A DNA stretch of 64,000 nt. Origin: UBA4408 sp002389785. GTDB lineage: Bacteria; Bacteroidota; Bacteroidia; UBA4408. Within the stretch, counting starts at the first letter, position 1. Every line of letters begins with the position of its first letter. A model generated the notes under the pieces. It saw only the letters and a list, made by a program, of their open reading frames with translations. It ran no database searches and had not been told where the DNA came from. This document shows positions 46,001-53,265 of this stretch, piece by piece. The stretch lies in contig DAORJK010000003.1 of the NCBI GenBank assembly GCA_035438985.1, forward strand, positions 273,186 to 337,185, read 5' to 3'. The position numbers were made by a program, and so were the translations under genes.

Positions 46001-48722
46001 AGAACTTACACTTCAGGCAACAGCAATACAACCAAGCTGTTCGGGACAATTGGGTAGTGTTGACTTGTTGGCAACCGGAGGGGTTGGTAACTACTCTTAT
46101 AGCACAAATTCCACTTTAAATTTAACCGCCGGAATTTACAATTATACGGTAAGCGATAGCAACGGTTGTATGGCAAATGCCTCTGCAACAGTTTCTGCAG
46201 CTCCGTCTTTATTGACATTGTTAGCAACTGCCACACAACCCTCCTGCAATGGACAACTGGGAAGTGTGGATTTACAAGCAGCCGGTGGAGTGGGAGGCTA
46301 TAGTTTTGGAACTACTCCCACAATGGATTTAACAGCAGGAACCTATAATTACAGCGTTACCGATGGTAATGGTTGTATAGCTTTAGCTTCGGCAACAATT
46401 GTTTCTTCGCCATCAACTCTTACCTTATCTGCAATCGCAGCACAACCACTTTGTTACGGACAATTGGGAAGCGTTACTTTGCAAGCTTCCGGAGGTTCAG
46501 GGAGCTACAATTATGATAGTACTCCGACACAAAATTTAACAGCCGGAACTTATAACTACACGGTTAGTGATGGTAATGGTTGTATTGCTTCTGCATCGGC
46601 CACAATTGCTGCAGCGCCATCTTTGTTATCGCTATCTGCAATCGCAGCTCAACCACTTTGTTACGGACAATCAGGAAGCGTTGATTTGCAAGCCACCGGA
46701 GGTTCGGGGAGCTACAATTATGGTAGTACTTCCACACAAAATTTAACAGCCGGAACTTATAACTACATGGTTAGTGATGGCAATGGTTGTGTTGCGTCTG
46801 CTTCGGCAACCATTGTAGCACCACCCATATTTACCGTTAGTACTTCAAACACCTCTGCAACTTGCGGATCGGCGAATGGAACAGCAACAGCATTGCCACA
46901 AGGTGGCACGCCGGGTTATTCATACAGTTGGGTGCCAAGTTTAATAAACACACAAACAGCAAGTGGTTTAGCGGCAGGAATCTATACTGTTAACGTAAGT
47001 GATGCCAATGGGTGCCTTACCTCGGCTACTACCACAATTGGAAGCACAGGAAGCGCACCAGCTACCCCCGGACCAATAAATGGACCGATAGGAGTTTGTC
47101 GCAATCAAATTGGAGTCGTATTTAGCATAGCACCTGTGCCGAGTGCAACAAGCTATACTTGGACACTGCCTGCAGGAGTGAGTGGATCATCGAGCAGTAA
47201 TTCTATAACACTTGCTTTCAGCTCAACCTATAATACCGGAACGATAACAGTAAGGGCGAATAATTCATGTGGTTCCAGCGCTTCTGTTAGTTTTGTTGCA
47301 ACAAAATTAATTGCAGCACCAGCAAAACCGGGATTAATAGTTGGATCAAAAAACATCTGCACTTCCACCCCAACAGACTATAGTATTGCACCGGTTGCAA
47401 ACGCATCTAGTTACATTTGGACTGTTAGCGGTACAGGAATAAGCATTGTAAATGGTCAAGGAACCACCTCTGTAAAAGTTCTAACAAGCACCGGTTTCGT
47501 TGGTGGTACAATAACAGTTAGGGCAAGTAATTGTTATGGAAACAGTAATAGTCAAACAATGAAATTGTACGCACCACTAACAACAGCCCCTGTTTTTGCA
47601 GTAAATAGTGGTAATGACAATCCAACAAGCGGAGTTTGTGGAGGAGGTTCTTATGATTTTGAAATTGTTGAAAACGATGCTGCATTGTCTTACACTTGGT
47701 CGGCACCCAATGGCTGCATCATTAATGACAGAATGGGACACACAGGTAATCCACTTACTGTGGTTGGAAGAGATCCGTTTGGAGAATATGAAGTAGTGGT
47801 TACTTTTCCTACAGGTTTTGTAAGTGGAGCAGTAACAGTGTTTGCTAACAACACTTGCAGTACCAGCCCCGTGGCAAGTTTAACAGTTCGTTCAAAACCG
47901 ACAGCTCCGGGACCAATCATGGGACCATCAACGAATCTTTGTGGTAAAACAGGAATTGTTTACTCTATTGCAGCAGTAAGCGGGGCCACCTCATATACAT
48001 GGACAGTGCCAAGCGGGGTAAGCATAGTGAGCAATAATGGAACGTCGATTAAAGTAAACTTTGGTAGTTCATTTACCAGTTCAGGAACACTGAAGGTAGC
48101 TGCTAAAAACAGCTGTGGAAGCAGCGAAACCAGTAACCTGTTATTGAACTCAGCTCCCGAAACACCCGGAGCGATTAGCGGAGCAAGCAGCGTTTGTAAG
48201 TCGAACACCTCGGTAATATACTCCATAGCAGCAGTAAGTGGAGCTACATCCTATTATTGGACTGCAAGCAACGGAGCAACCATAGTTGGTTCTAATAGCG
48301 GAACTTCGGTGAAGGTTAAATTTACCGGAACAACATCAGCAACAGTTGTACTTAAAGTAAAATCAAAAAACTCGTGCAGTAATTCATTAAATAGCGAGAA
48401 AATTATAGCAGTAAATGCAGCATGTCGCACGATAGAAACTGAAGAAGAAGAAGCAGTAACAGCCAGTGTCGGTTTGATAAATATTGCTACTTATCCAAAT
48501 CCAACATCCGATAAGCTAATGATTAATTTTGAATCAATAGGAAATAATTTATACACGGTAAAACTAATCGATTTATTGGGCAAACTACACTATGTATCCA
48601 GCAACACTTCGCAAGAAGGAATAAATCAAATAAGCATTGATGTGAGCTCTTATCCAAAGGGAATTTACTTCTTGTTTATTGAGGAAAAAGCTACAGAGAT
48701 AGTGCGAATAGTTATTGAATAA
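40020..48722 (+). CDS. Giant multidomain subtilase-like surface protein with T9SS type A sorting domain
   Basis: A 2,900-residue exported protein. Order: signal peptide; LamG domain (about 27-200); a DTDADGFG...DCND metal-binding-like segment (about 260-300); SprB-like and Ig-like repeats; a second LamG domain (about 565-745); an S8/S53-like peptidase domain (about 960-1400) with Ser1332 in GTSCSAPHAAA; MBG-like domains with a GLVN hexapeptide array (1650-1764); five 69-residue SprB repeats and one divergent copy (1927-2340); five PKD-like repeats (2345-2795); and the T9SS C-terminal domain (2815-2900). In the peptidase, the usual Asp position is Asn993 (GVISNSF) and the His position is Glu1031 (DEGRAM). 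It is likely cell-surface or released; proteolysis is unproven. Confidence 0.9.
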   Translation: MKKLLLAVGISCLVSFASYAQSGASLRFDGQNDFVIIPPSLSSTNDFAIQFWVKCDTNLVNQRVFSFWNNPSQYMRFSINEGTGRPKFTINAGSGEQFVEGISPLFWSGWNQVTITQHDNTCRYFLNGIQEGINPTMTVHLSDIGPIANYWMGRSDVLTDPFFKGSIDEFRIWNKTLCPDEINAYLNCEINSPEPGLSANYHFNQGIAGGNNTPITNLIDASGNNFQGNLLGFLLQGNFSNWISPGGVISGTSCNIAPTVTFYEDTDADGFGNIQVSMIGSSLCTPPGFVLDSTDCNDNNPFIGNSIYVNAGADQTLCEGGTAMLIADGNVDNYLWSNGETNSFLFVSPTTTTTYILNGSTSGGCTAIDSVTVTVNQQPLITFTVQTDSSTCTTINDGSITISNVVGGSSQNGYQYTIFGSDFYDQNTSGVFNNLFSGEYTVNIIDDSGCEGANPMSVTVESPAPLVLHVTPPVLGICQGSTGSVTLNVTGGAGMGYSISGDTTAGLTVGSYYYTVSEPGGCSSTTELQVVELVPPIPAITASGSQQICDGEVLQLSVQPDSNFAVKFDGIDDYLHGDNSGLPYGNSSRTVEAWINPSNVTDGTIFSYGDTIGNFTLGLRNGKLYGQAVSDADGFIETHESFGTTTLVPGTWYHVAFEYYNFQYKLYLNSALESESFAFNYVMGDKYKIGADIVGAHFYTGLIDELRVWNYELGPSALYLNSQSFTNTGSYGLIEYFNFNEGADTIAYNSSTFSSGQGAPVANPVGGINVNNQEVAILKNGTMWSVFAAPADSVVSYLWTPGNETNDSITVNAAGTYTVLATYSSGCSSSSSIEVTSVSCINPYYPPPINGKVDDKIGSELSQLYFNQSSVTDTATIKNNIYLISSDSVYIEVIANDGQYNALLALLLTPAYGMTDTIDNGINPFIITGKFPINHLKKLDSIPTLVNYVRPYYPPVSSSGIAYSKGDISMRSDASRNVFGVNGQGVKVGVISNSFNTLSGNKAAVDVSNGDLPSAGVSILLDYPYGKQSDEGRAMAQIVHDIAPNAEIAFRTGFISAGDFAEGIKELASAGCDVIVDDVTYITEPFFKEGLVSTAVNTVAAQGVSYFSAAGNFGNKAYEGIFNPVVAPAGFTGSAHDFGGGDLFQSVTLPAGSYTIVLQWEDSIYSLGQLPGTRNDLDIYLVNDAGGKIFGFNRKNNWGDPIEVLPFTVAGTAHANIMITRAWGTDNVRFKYIVFRGEAIIDEYNSTSSSSIVGQANSEGAMAVGAVLYTNTPPFGVNPPTVASFSSIGGTAVNGIVRNKPEFCAPNGVNTTVSMGGVNIDGDAFPNFFGTSCSAPHAAAVAALLIEAKQKYYSQSLSPSDVRNILQNTALDMGAAGFDYTTGSGFIQADSALQSFVAPKPLVDSLHVPVGITAGTTSFTVSVYGSYLSPSSVVFLNGAALNSTYVNANQIDATVPAFIGNPPVWVSTASICTNLNDGGVSDTLYFFQNYKQKIKVIADNKNKKFGEKLPVFTSSITVDGVDLASTSLTLADLGLNTLTYSTPANSKSNVALYYIRPERTFNMSDPTDLALNQLYTYEFVDGLLEIEKMPLLITPRDTSLVYGEKIGGFKFHYVYDNSNIDPLDQVEFLDSIETEHNQYLAEDGIALVDGKGLVNGRGLVNADIAGLTFMVSGKGLVNARGLVNGKGLVNNVMTYDTTHIVDIALASIFNYQINQDTTVLVSADGIVNGRGLVNGRGLVNGKGLVNGRGLVNAKGLVNGKGLVNSTTLADSTNDEVVVIIDAEDIDVNAPDSLSEFYSINLVTGTTVGNWSVVPGAFTSDNFNISYGLGALTITPATLTVKADDKAPACYGAPDFSATITGFQYQDVKAGVIDSGPNFSLVNNVNQSIVGTPIGGSYSIIPLAVNLVQPTNYTLVYSNGTLIQPDSLFINATATQPSCFGQTGSVILGASGGTPNYNYNSTPTINLIAGDYIYSVTDSKGCVASTTTTINAAPTELTLQATAIQPSCSGQLGSVDLLATGGVGNYSYSTNSTLNLTAGIYNYTVSDSNGCMANASATVSAAPSLLTLLATATQPSCNGQLGSVDLQAAGGVGGYSFGTTPTMDLTAGTYNYSVTDGNGCIALASATIVSSPSTLTLSAIAAQPLCYGQLGSVTLQASGGSGSYNYDSTPTQNLTAGTYNYTVSDGNGCIASASATIAAAPSLLSLSAIAAQPLCYGQSGSVDLQATGGSGSYNYGSTSTQNLTAGTYNYMVSDGNGCVASASATIVAPPIFTVSTSNTSATCGSANGTATALPQGGTPGYSYSWVPSLINTQTASGLAAGIYTVNVSDANGCLTSATTTIGSTGSAPATPGPINGPIGVCRNQIGVVFSIAPVPSATSYTWTLPAGVSGSSSSNSITLAFSSTYNTGTITVRANNSCGSSASVSFVATKLIAAPAKPGLIVGSKNICTSTPTDYSIAPVANASSYIWTVSGTGISIVNGQGTTSVKVLTSTGFVGGTITVRASNCYGNSNSQTMKLYAPLTTAPVFAVNSGNDNPTSGVCGGGSYDFEIVENDAALSYTWSAPNGCIINDRMGHTGNPLTVVGRDPFGEYEVVVTFPTGFVSGAVTVFANNTCSTSPVASLTVRSKPTAPGPIMGPSTNLCGKTGIVYSIAAVSGATSYTWTVPSGVSIVSNNGTSIKVNFGSSFTSSGTLKVAAKNSCGSSETSNLLLNSAPETPGAISGASSVCKSNTSVIYSIAAVSGATSYYWTASNGATIVGSNSGTSVKVKFTGTTSATVVLKVKSKNSCSNSLNSEKIIAVNAACRTIETEEEEAVTASVGLINIATYPNPTSDKLMINFESIGNNLYTVKLIDLLGKLHYVSSNTSQEGINQISIDVSSYPKGIYFLFIEEKATEIVRIVIE
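44967..45311 (+). repeat. Hexapeptide-encoding 18-bp repeat array (G-K/R-G-L-V-N)
   Basis: Eleven full copies and one degenerate copy of [GA][KR]GLVN are encoded in two blocks. The first block (residues 1650-1690) has 2 and 3 units separated by 11 residues; the second (1725-1764) has one degenerate unit (GIVN) and six in tandem. The blocks are separated by 34 residues. Codons differ between units for the same residues. Confidence 0.9.
45798..46832 (+). repeat. Five tandem SprB-type repeats, 207 bp each
   Basis: Each unit encodes 69 residues with the core QPxCxGQxGSVxLxAxGG and TAGTYNYxVSDxNGC. The last two units are nearly identical, aligned exactly 207 bases apart (46449 and 46656). A shorter divergent sixth copy follows. 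SprB repeats are known from the Flavobacterium gliding adhesin SprB. Confidence 0.88.
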
Positions 48723-48741
48723 TTAATATACTTCTTAAAAG

Positions 48742-48780
48742 AAGGAGAATGGGTTTTAATAACTTATTCTCCTTTTTTTT
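48742..48780 (+). terminator. Rho-independent terminator after the giant subtilase-like gene
   Basis: AAGGAGAATGGGTT (48742-48755) pairs with AACTTATTCTCCTT (48761-48774), using two G-T wobble pairs, around a 5-base loop. A run of T follows. The first possible ATG of the cyclase gene lies inside this stem. Confidence 0.88.
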
Positions 48781-50770
48781 GACCAAACTTTTTGCTGTAC
48801 CAATACCTCAAAAGAATTTGTATTTTCACCCTCCTAAATATTGTTTTTACACCTTGAATCGCATCCTAGTTTTTTGTGCAATTTTCCTTATTCCATTGTT
48901 TGCAAATGCAGATGATAGAGCCATAGATAGCTTAAAAACAGTAGTAAAAAGTGGAATTGATGACACAACCAAGGTCAATGCGCTTAATAGTTTATGTAAA
49001 AAATATCTTGGCAACAACCCTCAAGAAGCAATAAAGATAGCTACAGAAGCTAAAGAATTAGCTGAAAAAACGGGCTTTCAAAAAGGGAAAGCGTATGCAC
49101 TAAAGAACATAGGAATTGCCTATTATACTCAAGGAAAATACATAGAAACACTGGATTACTGGCAACAATCGGAAGTGGTTTTTAAGTCCTTAAACGATAA
49201 AGTTGGTGTAGCCAATATCCTTAGCAATATAGGTGTGCTTTATTTTGATCAAGGCGATAACACAAAGGCTTTAGAGCTTTATTTGGAAGCCTTAAAACTA
49301 GCAGAAGAAACTAAAGACACGTTAAGAATAGCCACATCTTGTATTAATATTGGTGCAGTTTATTTTGACAAACCTGCCACACATGATAAAGCCCGACAAT
49401 ACTACTTGAGGGCACTTCCGCTTAGTGAAAACAACGGCGATAACGATTTAACCGGCACTGTAGCTGTAAACCTGGGAGAAATTTATTTAGAAAATAACCA
49501 AGATGACTCCGCCCTTTATTATTTCGAAAAGTCTTTAAAAGCTTATGAGGGTTCTCCAAATATTCCTTATTCATTAACAGCAATTGGAAAAGTATGGGCA
49601 AAAAAGGGCGACTACGATAAAGCAATTGGCTATCAACAGCAGGCCTATGAAACCGCAACCAAACTCGAATCAAAAAACGACATAACCATCTCACTTATTG
49701 GTTTGGCGCAAAGCTTTGAAAAAAAAGGTGATTCGCAACAAGCTCAAGAGTACTATCTGAAAGCCGAGGAAATCGCAAAAGAATTCAGGGCAACGTTGCG
49801 GCTGAAAGAAATTTACGAAGGACTATCAACCATTTATGCCGAATTGAGCGATTTTGGAAAGGCCTTTAAATACCAACAATTACTGATTAATATTAAGGAT
49901 ACCATTTACAACATTGATGTAGATAAGAAATTGGGAACATTGCAATTTGGTTTTGATATTCAAAAGAAAGAAGGTGAAATAAATTTGCTAACCAAAGACA
50001 AGGAAATAAAAGAGCAAGAAATTAAACGTCAAAAAATTGTGCGCAATGGGTTTATCGGTGGTTTTGCTGTAGTGTTGTTGTTTGCGGCAATATTCTTACG
50101 CCAACGCAATCGAATTTCTAAGGAAAAACAACGCAGCGAAGAACTTTTGCTCAACATTTTGCCTTCCGAAACTGCCGAGGAACTAAAAGCTACCGGAGCT
50201 GCAAAAGCAAAGAGTTTTGATAACATTAGTGTGTTGTTCACCGACTTTAAAAATTTTACAAGAGCGAGCGAATTACTTAGCGCAGAAGAACTGGTTAAAG
50301 AAATTAATTATTGCTACAGCGAATTCGATCGAATTATTACCAAATACGGGATAGAAAAGATAAAAACCATTGGCGACGCCTACATGTGTGCAGGAGGTTT
50401 GCCCGTAGCAAATACTACCCATCCTTTTGATGTGGTAAAGGCCGGCCTTGAAATGGTTGCGTTTATAGAAGCAAATAAACAAGAGAGAATTGCAAAAGGG
50501 CAACCCTATTTTGAACTACGCTTAGGTATACATTCAGGCCCTGTTGTAGCAGGAATAGTTGGAATTAAGAAGTTTGCCTATGATATTTGGGGAGATACCG
50601 TTAATACTGCATCCCGCATGGAGAGTAGCGGAGAAACAGGAAAAGTAAACATCTCCGGTACAACTTATGAATTAATTAAAGACCGTTTTAAGTGCACCTA
50701 TCGAGGTAAAATTCAAGCTAAAAATAAAGGCGAAATAGACATGTATTTTGTTGAAGCAGAACTGACTTAA
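48749..50770 (+). CDS. TPR-repeat class III adenylate cyclase
   Basis: A protein of up to 673 residues. After a signal-like segment (ILVFCAIFLIPLFANADD), TPR repeats (about 65-400) precede a membrane helix near 432-450, and a class III cyclase domain (about 470-670) follows. Metal-binding Asp499 is in LFTDFKNF and Asp543 in IKTIGDAYM; Lys539 and Asp612 (YDIWGD) are the pair that selects ATP, so cAMP is the likely product. The only early ATG (48749) is within a terminator hairpin. A TTG at 48854 would start directly before a clean signal peptide (LNRILVFCAIFLIPLFANA), so the true start may be there. Confidence 0.85.
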   Translation: MGFNNLFSFFLTKLFAVPIPQKNLYFHPPKYCFYTLNRILVFCAIFLIPLFANADDRAIDSLKTVVKSGIDDTTKVNALNSLCKKYLGNNPQEAIKIATEAKELAEKTGFQKGKAYALKNIGIAYYTQGKYIETLDYWQQSEVVFKSLNDKVGVANILSNIGVLYFDQGDNTKALELYLEALKLAEETKDTLRIATSCINIGAVYFDKPATHDKARQYYLRALPLSENNGDNDLTGTVAVNLGEIYLENNQDDSALYYFEKSLKAYEGSPNIPYSLTAIGKVWAKKGDYDKAIGYQQQAYETATKLESKNDITISLIGLAQSFEKKGDSQQAQEYYLKAEEIAKEFRATLRLKEIYEGLSTIYAELSDFGKAFKYQQLLINIKDTIYNIDVDKKLGTLQFGFDIQKKEGEINLLTKDKEIKEQEIKRQKIVRNGFIGGFAVVLLFAAIFLRQRNRISKEKQRSEELLLNILPSETAEELKATGAAKAKSFDNISVLFTDFKNFTRASELLSAEELVKEINYCYSEFDRIITKYGIEKIKTIGDAYMCAGGLPVANTTHPFDVVKAGLEMVAFIEANKQERIAKGQPYFELRLGIHSGPVVAGIVGIKKFAYDIWGDTVNTASRMESSGETGKVNISGTTYELIKDRFKCTYRGKIQAKNKGEIDMYFVEAELT

Positions 50771-50801
50771 ACGATACAAACGATTTACAAAACAACCGGC
50801 G

Positions 50802-53240
50802 TTACCACAGTAACTTCAAGCTGTATTGAACCTCATTTAGGGAATAACGCAAAACGTAGACTCCTTTTTGTAACGAACTTAAGTCAACATTAAGGGTAGG
50901 AAATTGGTTTGAAACAGCAAAAACCTCTCGCCCTGAAACATCGAACAAACCTATAAACCGAATTGAATTTGGGCCAATTATTTGATATCCATTTTGTAAC
51001 CGTTGTACTTGTATTTCTGATTTTTGCTCTTTTATTCCAACCGTACTTAAATTAACTGTTGAGCAACTGCTGTCACTTCCACAAGAATTATAAGTGTACA
51101 AACAGACATTATAAATACCATTTTGCGCGAATGTATGATTGGGGTTAGTTAAAGTTGAAAAAGCACTTGTATCACCAAAATCCCAGCGCAAACTATCGTA
51201 ATTCTGGGCTGTATTTGTGAATGCAACATTTAGCAGATTGTTCGAATAAGTAAAACTGCTTTGGGGAAATTGATTTACCAAAATTGTTAGAGTATCGTTG
51301 TTTACACATCCCAGTTTACTAATTTGATAAATTAGCATGGTATTTTGCGTGGAGGAGAATTGCGTTTGTGAAGTACCGCTAGAACTGACTGCAGATGCAG
51401 GAGTCCAACTATATACAGCATTGTTTAGTGAATTTCCGGATAAGGTTAAAGCTTGTCCGGCACAAATTAGGGTATCATTACCAGCAAAACAGGGCAAGGG
51501 TTCAACCACAAGTAAAATAGAATCACTTGCAACACATCCATTGTATGATGCAGTCGCGATATATAAGGTAGTCAGCTTGGGGCTAGCATTTAAATTGGTG
51601 GTAAAATTTGGAAGCGAGATAGTATCGTTGTTTGCCCACCAGGTAATTTTTGGACCGTTTGCCGGAGTTAGTGTAGGAGTAATGTATGCAGTTGCGCCAC
51701 AGGCAAGAGTATCGTTGCCGTTGTTTAAAAGGGAAATACCTACCCCATTTTGGATACCAGCACCAAATTTTACAATGTAATAGTTCTTTGCAGCAGAAAT
51801 GGGAATTTGCAAAGGAGAAATTTGCACGGTACCTCCACTGCCGGTGCCGCAAACATAGGCAGTTCCATTTTCGTTTAGACAACCCATACCAAAATAAGGA
51901 TTAGAACCATTAACAGCAGTGGCGCCCCTAACCCAAAGGACCTCTCCTTTAGTTGTGTAGGTAACCGCATAAGCTTCTGTTGAACAACAGGCCCCATATT
52001 GTTGAAATGTTAGCTGGTTGGTAAAGCACTGACCCGTAATAAGCGCCTTTCCATTTTTTATATCCATGTAAATAGGAAAGGGATAAAAAGTATCGATGTT
52101 GCCCAGCTTAACAAATTGGGTTTGTCCGTTTAGTGCATATTTAGAAAAGTAATTACTAGTGGAATAAAGAGAACGAACTGTATCACCATTGAAAATTGCC
52201 CAAGCATCAAAATAGCCGCTAGAATACACATAACCGGAATCGTCAATCGCTGCAGCATAAGCACCAATATCGGGGCCAGAAGGATAATATACCTCAATGG
52301 GGGAAAGCCACAAAGGAACACCACTAGAATCGAGTTTACCAACAAAACCTTGCAAGCCATATTGGCTGTATTTGTAAGTGTGTGAAAGCTGTCCAAAATG
52401 AAACACTGAATTGCTTGCATTTAAGCCACCGCAAACAGCCACTTCTCCATTGTTGTTTGCAGCAATATCATAGGCCACATCATCTTTACCAACAGTTCCA
52501 CAATTGCGAATCCAGCGAGTTGAACCGTCAGCATTAAGGCTTACAATAAAAATATCGGCGGTGTTAAAGGACGCAAAAGACGAGGTGCTATTGGCCGTGT
52601 CACCGTTAATAGTGAAATAAAAACCTTCCCCCGAAAGGGTAAAATACACATGCCCCGCACTGTCGCTGCAAACCGAGTGAATTCGATCTTCAAATTTAAA
52701 GTTTGTATTCCACTGACGAGTCCCACAAGTTTTCAAGAGGGTGGTGGTTCCTAAGGTGTCGCAGCGAAGTAAAAAACCCTCTTGGTAACCATCGCTAATT
52801 AAAGTGTCTGAAAAGTAGGAAAAGAGAGTGTCTTGCGTATAACTTCCGCAGAAATAAATATTCCCCGCAACATCGGCATGCATGTCCCATAAACGTGTAT
52901 CATTAAAAGCACCACCGGCCGATTTAAAGCCAATAACATTAAAGGCACGAATAAGTGCGAGGTTACTATCCAGTACTGCTGCAAAAACAGTTAGCATATC
53001 GCCGGCTCGCGGGCGAAGGGTATCGCCTAAAATTGTAAAGTAACTTTGAGAGCTTGTGTAATATACTCCTCCAGTAATTATTCGGTTGTTGTTTATGGAT
53101 TTCATAAACATTGGAATTCCTTTTCCACTCACTAAATTTCCGGCAATAACACAGTTTTGAGCAAGTGTTTTTTGCTGTGAAAGAATGAACAGTGTTAGGG
53201 CAATTGCCAATGTGCTTATATAGACAGCCGTTTTTTTCAT
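50802..53240 (-). CDS. Secreted beta-propeller/PKD protein with T9SS type A sorting domain
   Basis: An 812-residue exported protein. A signal peptide (MKKTAVYISTLAIALTLFIL, ending in LAQ) is followed by SBBP-like repeats typical of beta-propeller proteins (about 50-480), an Ig-like region, a PKD domain (about 665-725, with LRWDFGDTSAFS) and a T9SS type A C-terminal domain (about 735-812) with GLFDVSGREVF and GVYVLRYS. Its role is unknown. It starts 25 bases after the OmpA/PD40 gene and is probably part of the same transcript. Confidence 0.85.
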   Translation of the reverse strand: MKKTAVYISTLAIALTLFILSQQKTLAQNCVIAGNLVSGKGIPMFMKSINNNRIITGGVYYTSSQSYFTILGDTLRPRAGDMLTVFAAVLDSNLALIRAFNVIGFKSAGGAFNDTRLWDMHADVAGNIYFCGSYTQDTLFSYFSDTLISDGYQEGFLLRCDTLGTTTLLKTCGTRQWNTNFKFEDRIHSVCSDSAGHVYFTLSGEGFYFTINGDTANSTSSFASFNTADIFIVSLNADGSTRWIRNCGTVGKDDVAYDIAANNNGEVAVCGGLNASNSVFHFGQLSHTYKYSQYGLQGFVGKLDSSGVPLWLSPIEVYYPSGPDIGAYAAAIDDSGYVYSSGYFDAWAIFNGDTVRSLYSTSNYFSKYALNGQTQFVKLGNIDTFYPFPIYMDIKNGKALITGQCFTNQLTFQQYGACCSTEAYAVTYTTKGEVLWVRGATAVNGSNPYFGMGCLNENGTAYVCGTGSGGTVQISPLQIPISAAKNYYIVKFGAGIQNGVGISLLNNGNDTLACGATAYITPTLTPANGPKITWWANNDTISLPNFTTNLNASPKLTTLYIATASYNGCVASDSILLVVEPLPCFAGNDTLICAGQALTLSGNSLNNAVYSWTPASAVSSSGTSQTQFSSTQNTMLIYQISKLGCVNNDTLTILVNQFPQSSFTYSNNLLNVAFTNTAQNYDSLRWDFGDTSAFSTLTNPNHTFAQNGIYNVCLYTYNSCGSDSSCSTVNLSTVGIKEQKSEIQVQRLQNGYQIIGPNSIRFIGLFDVSGREVFAVSNQFPTLNVDLSSLQKGVYVLRYSLNEVQYSLKLLW

Positions 53241-53265
53241 GTCAGAAGAAGGAAGGCAAAGCTAC

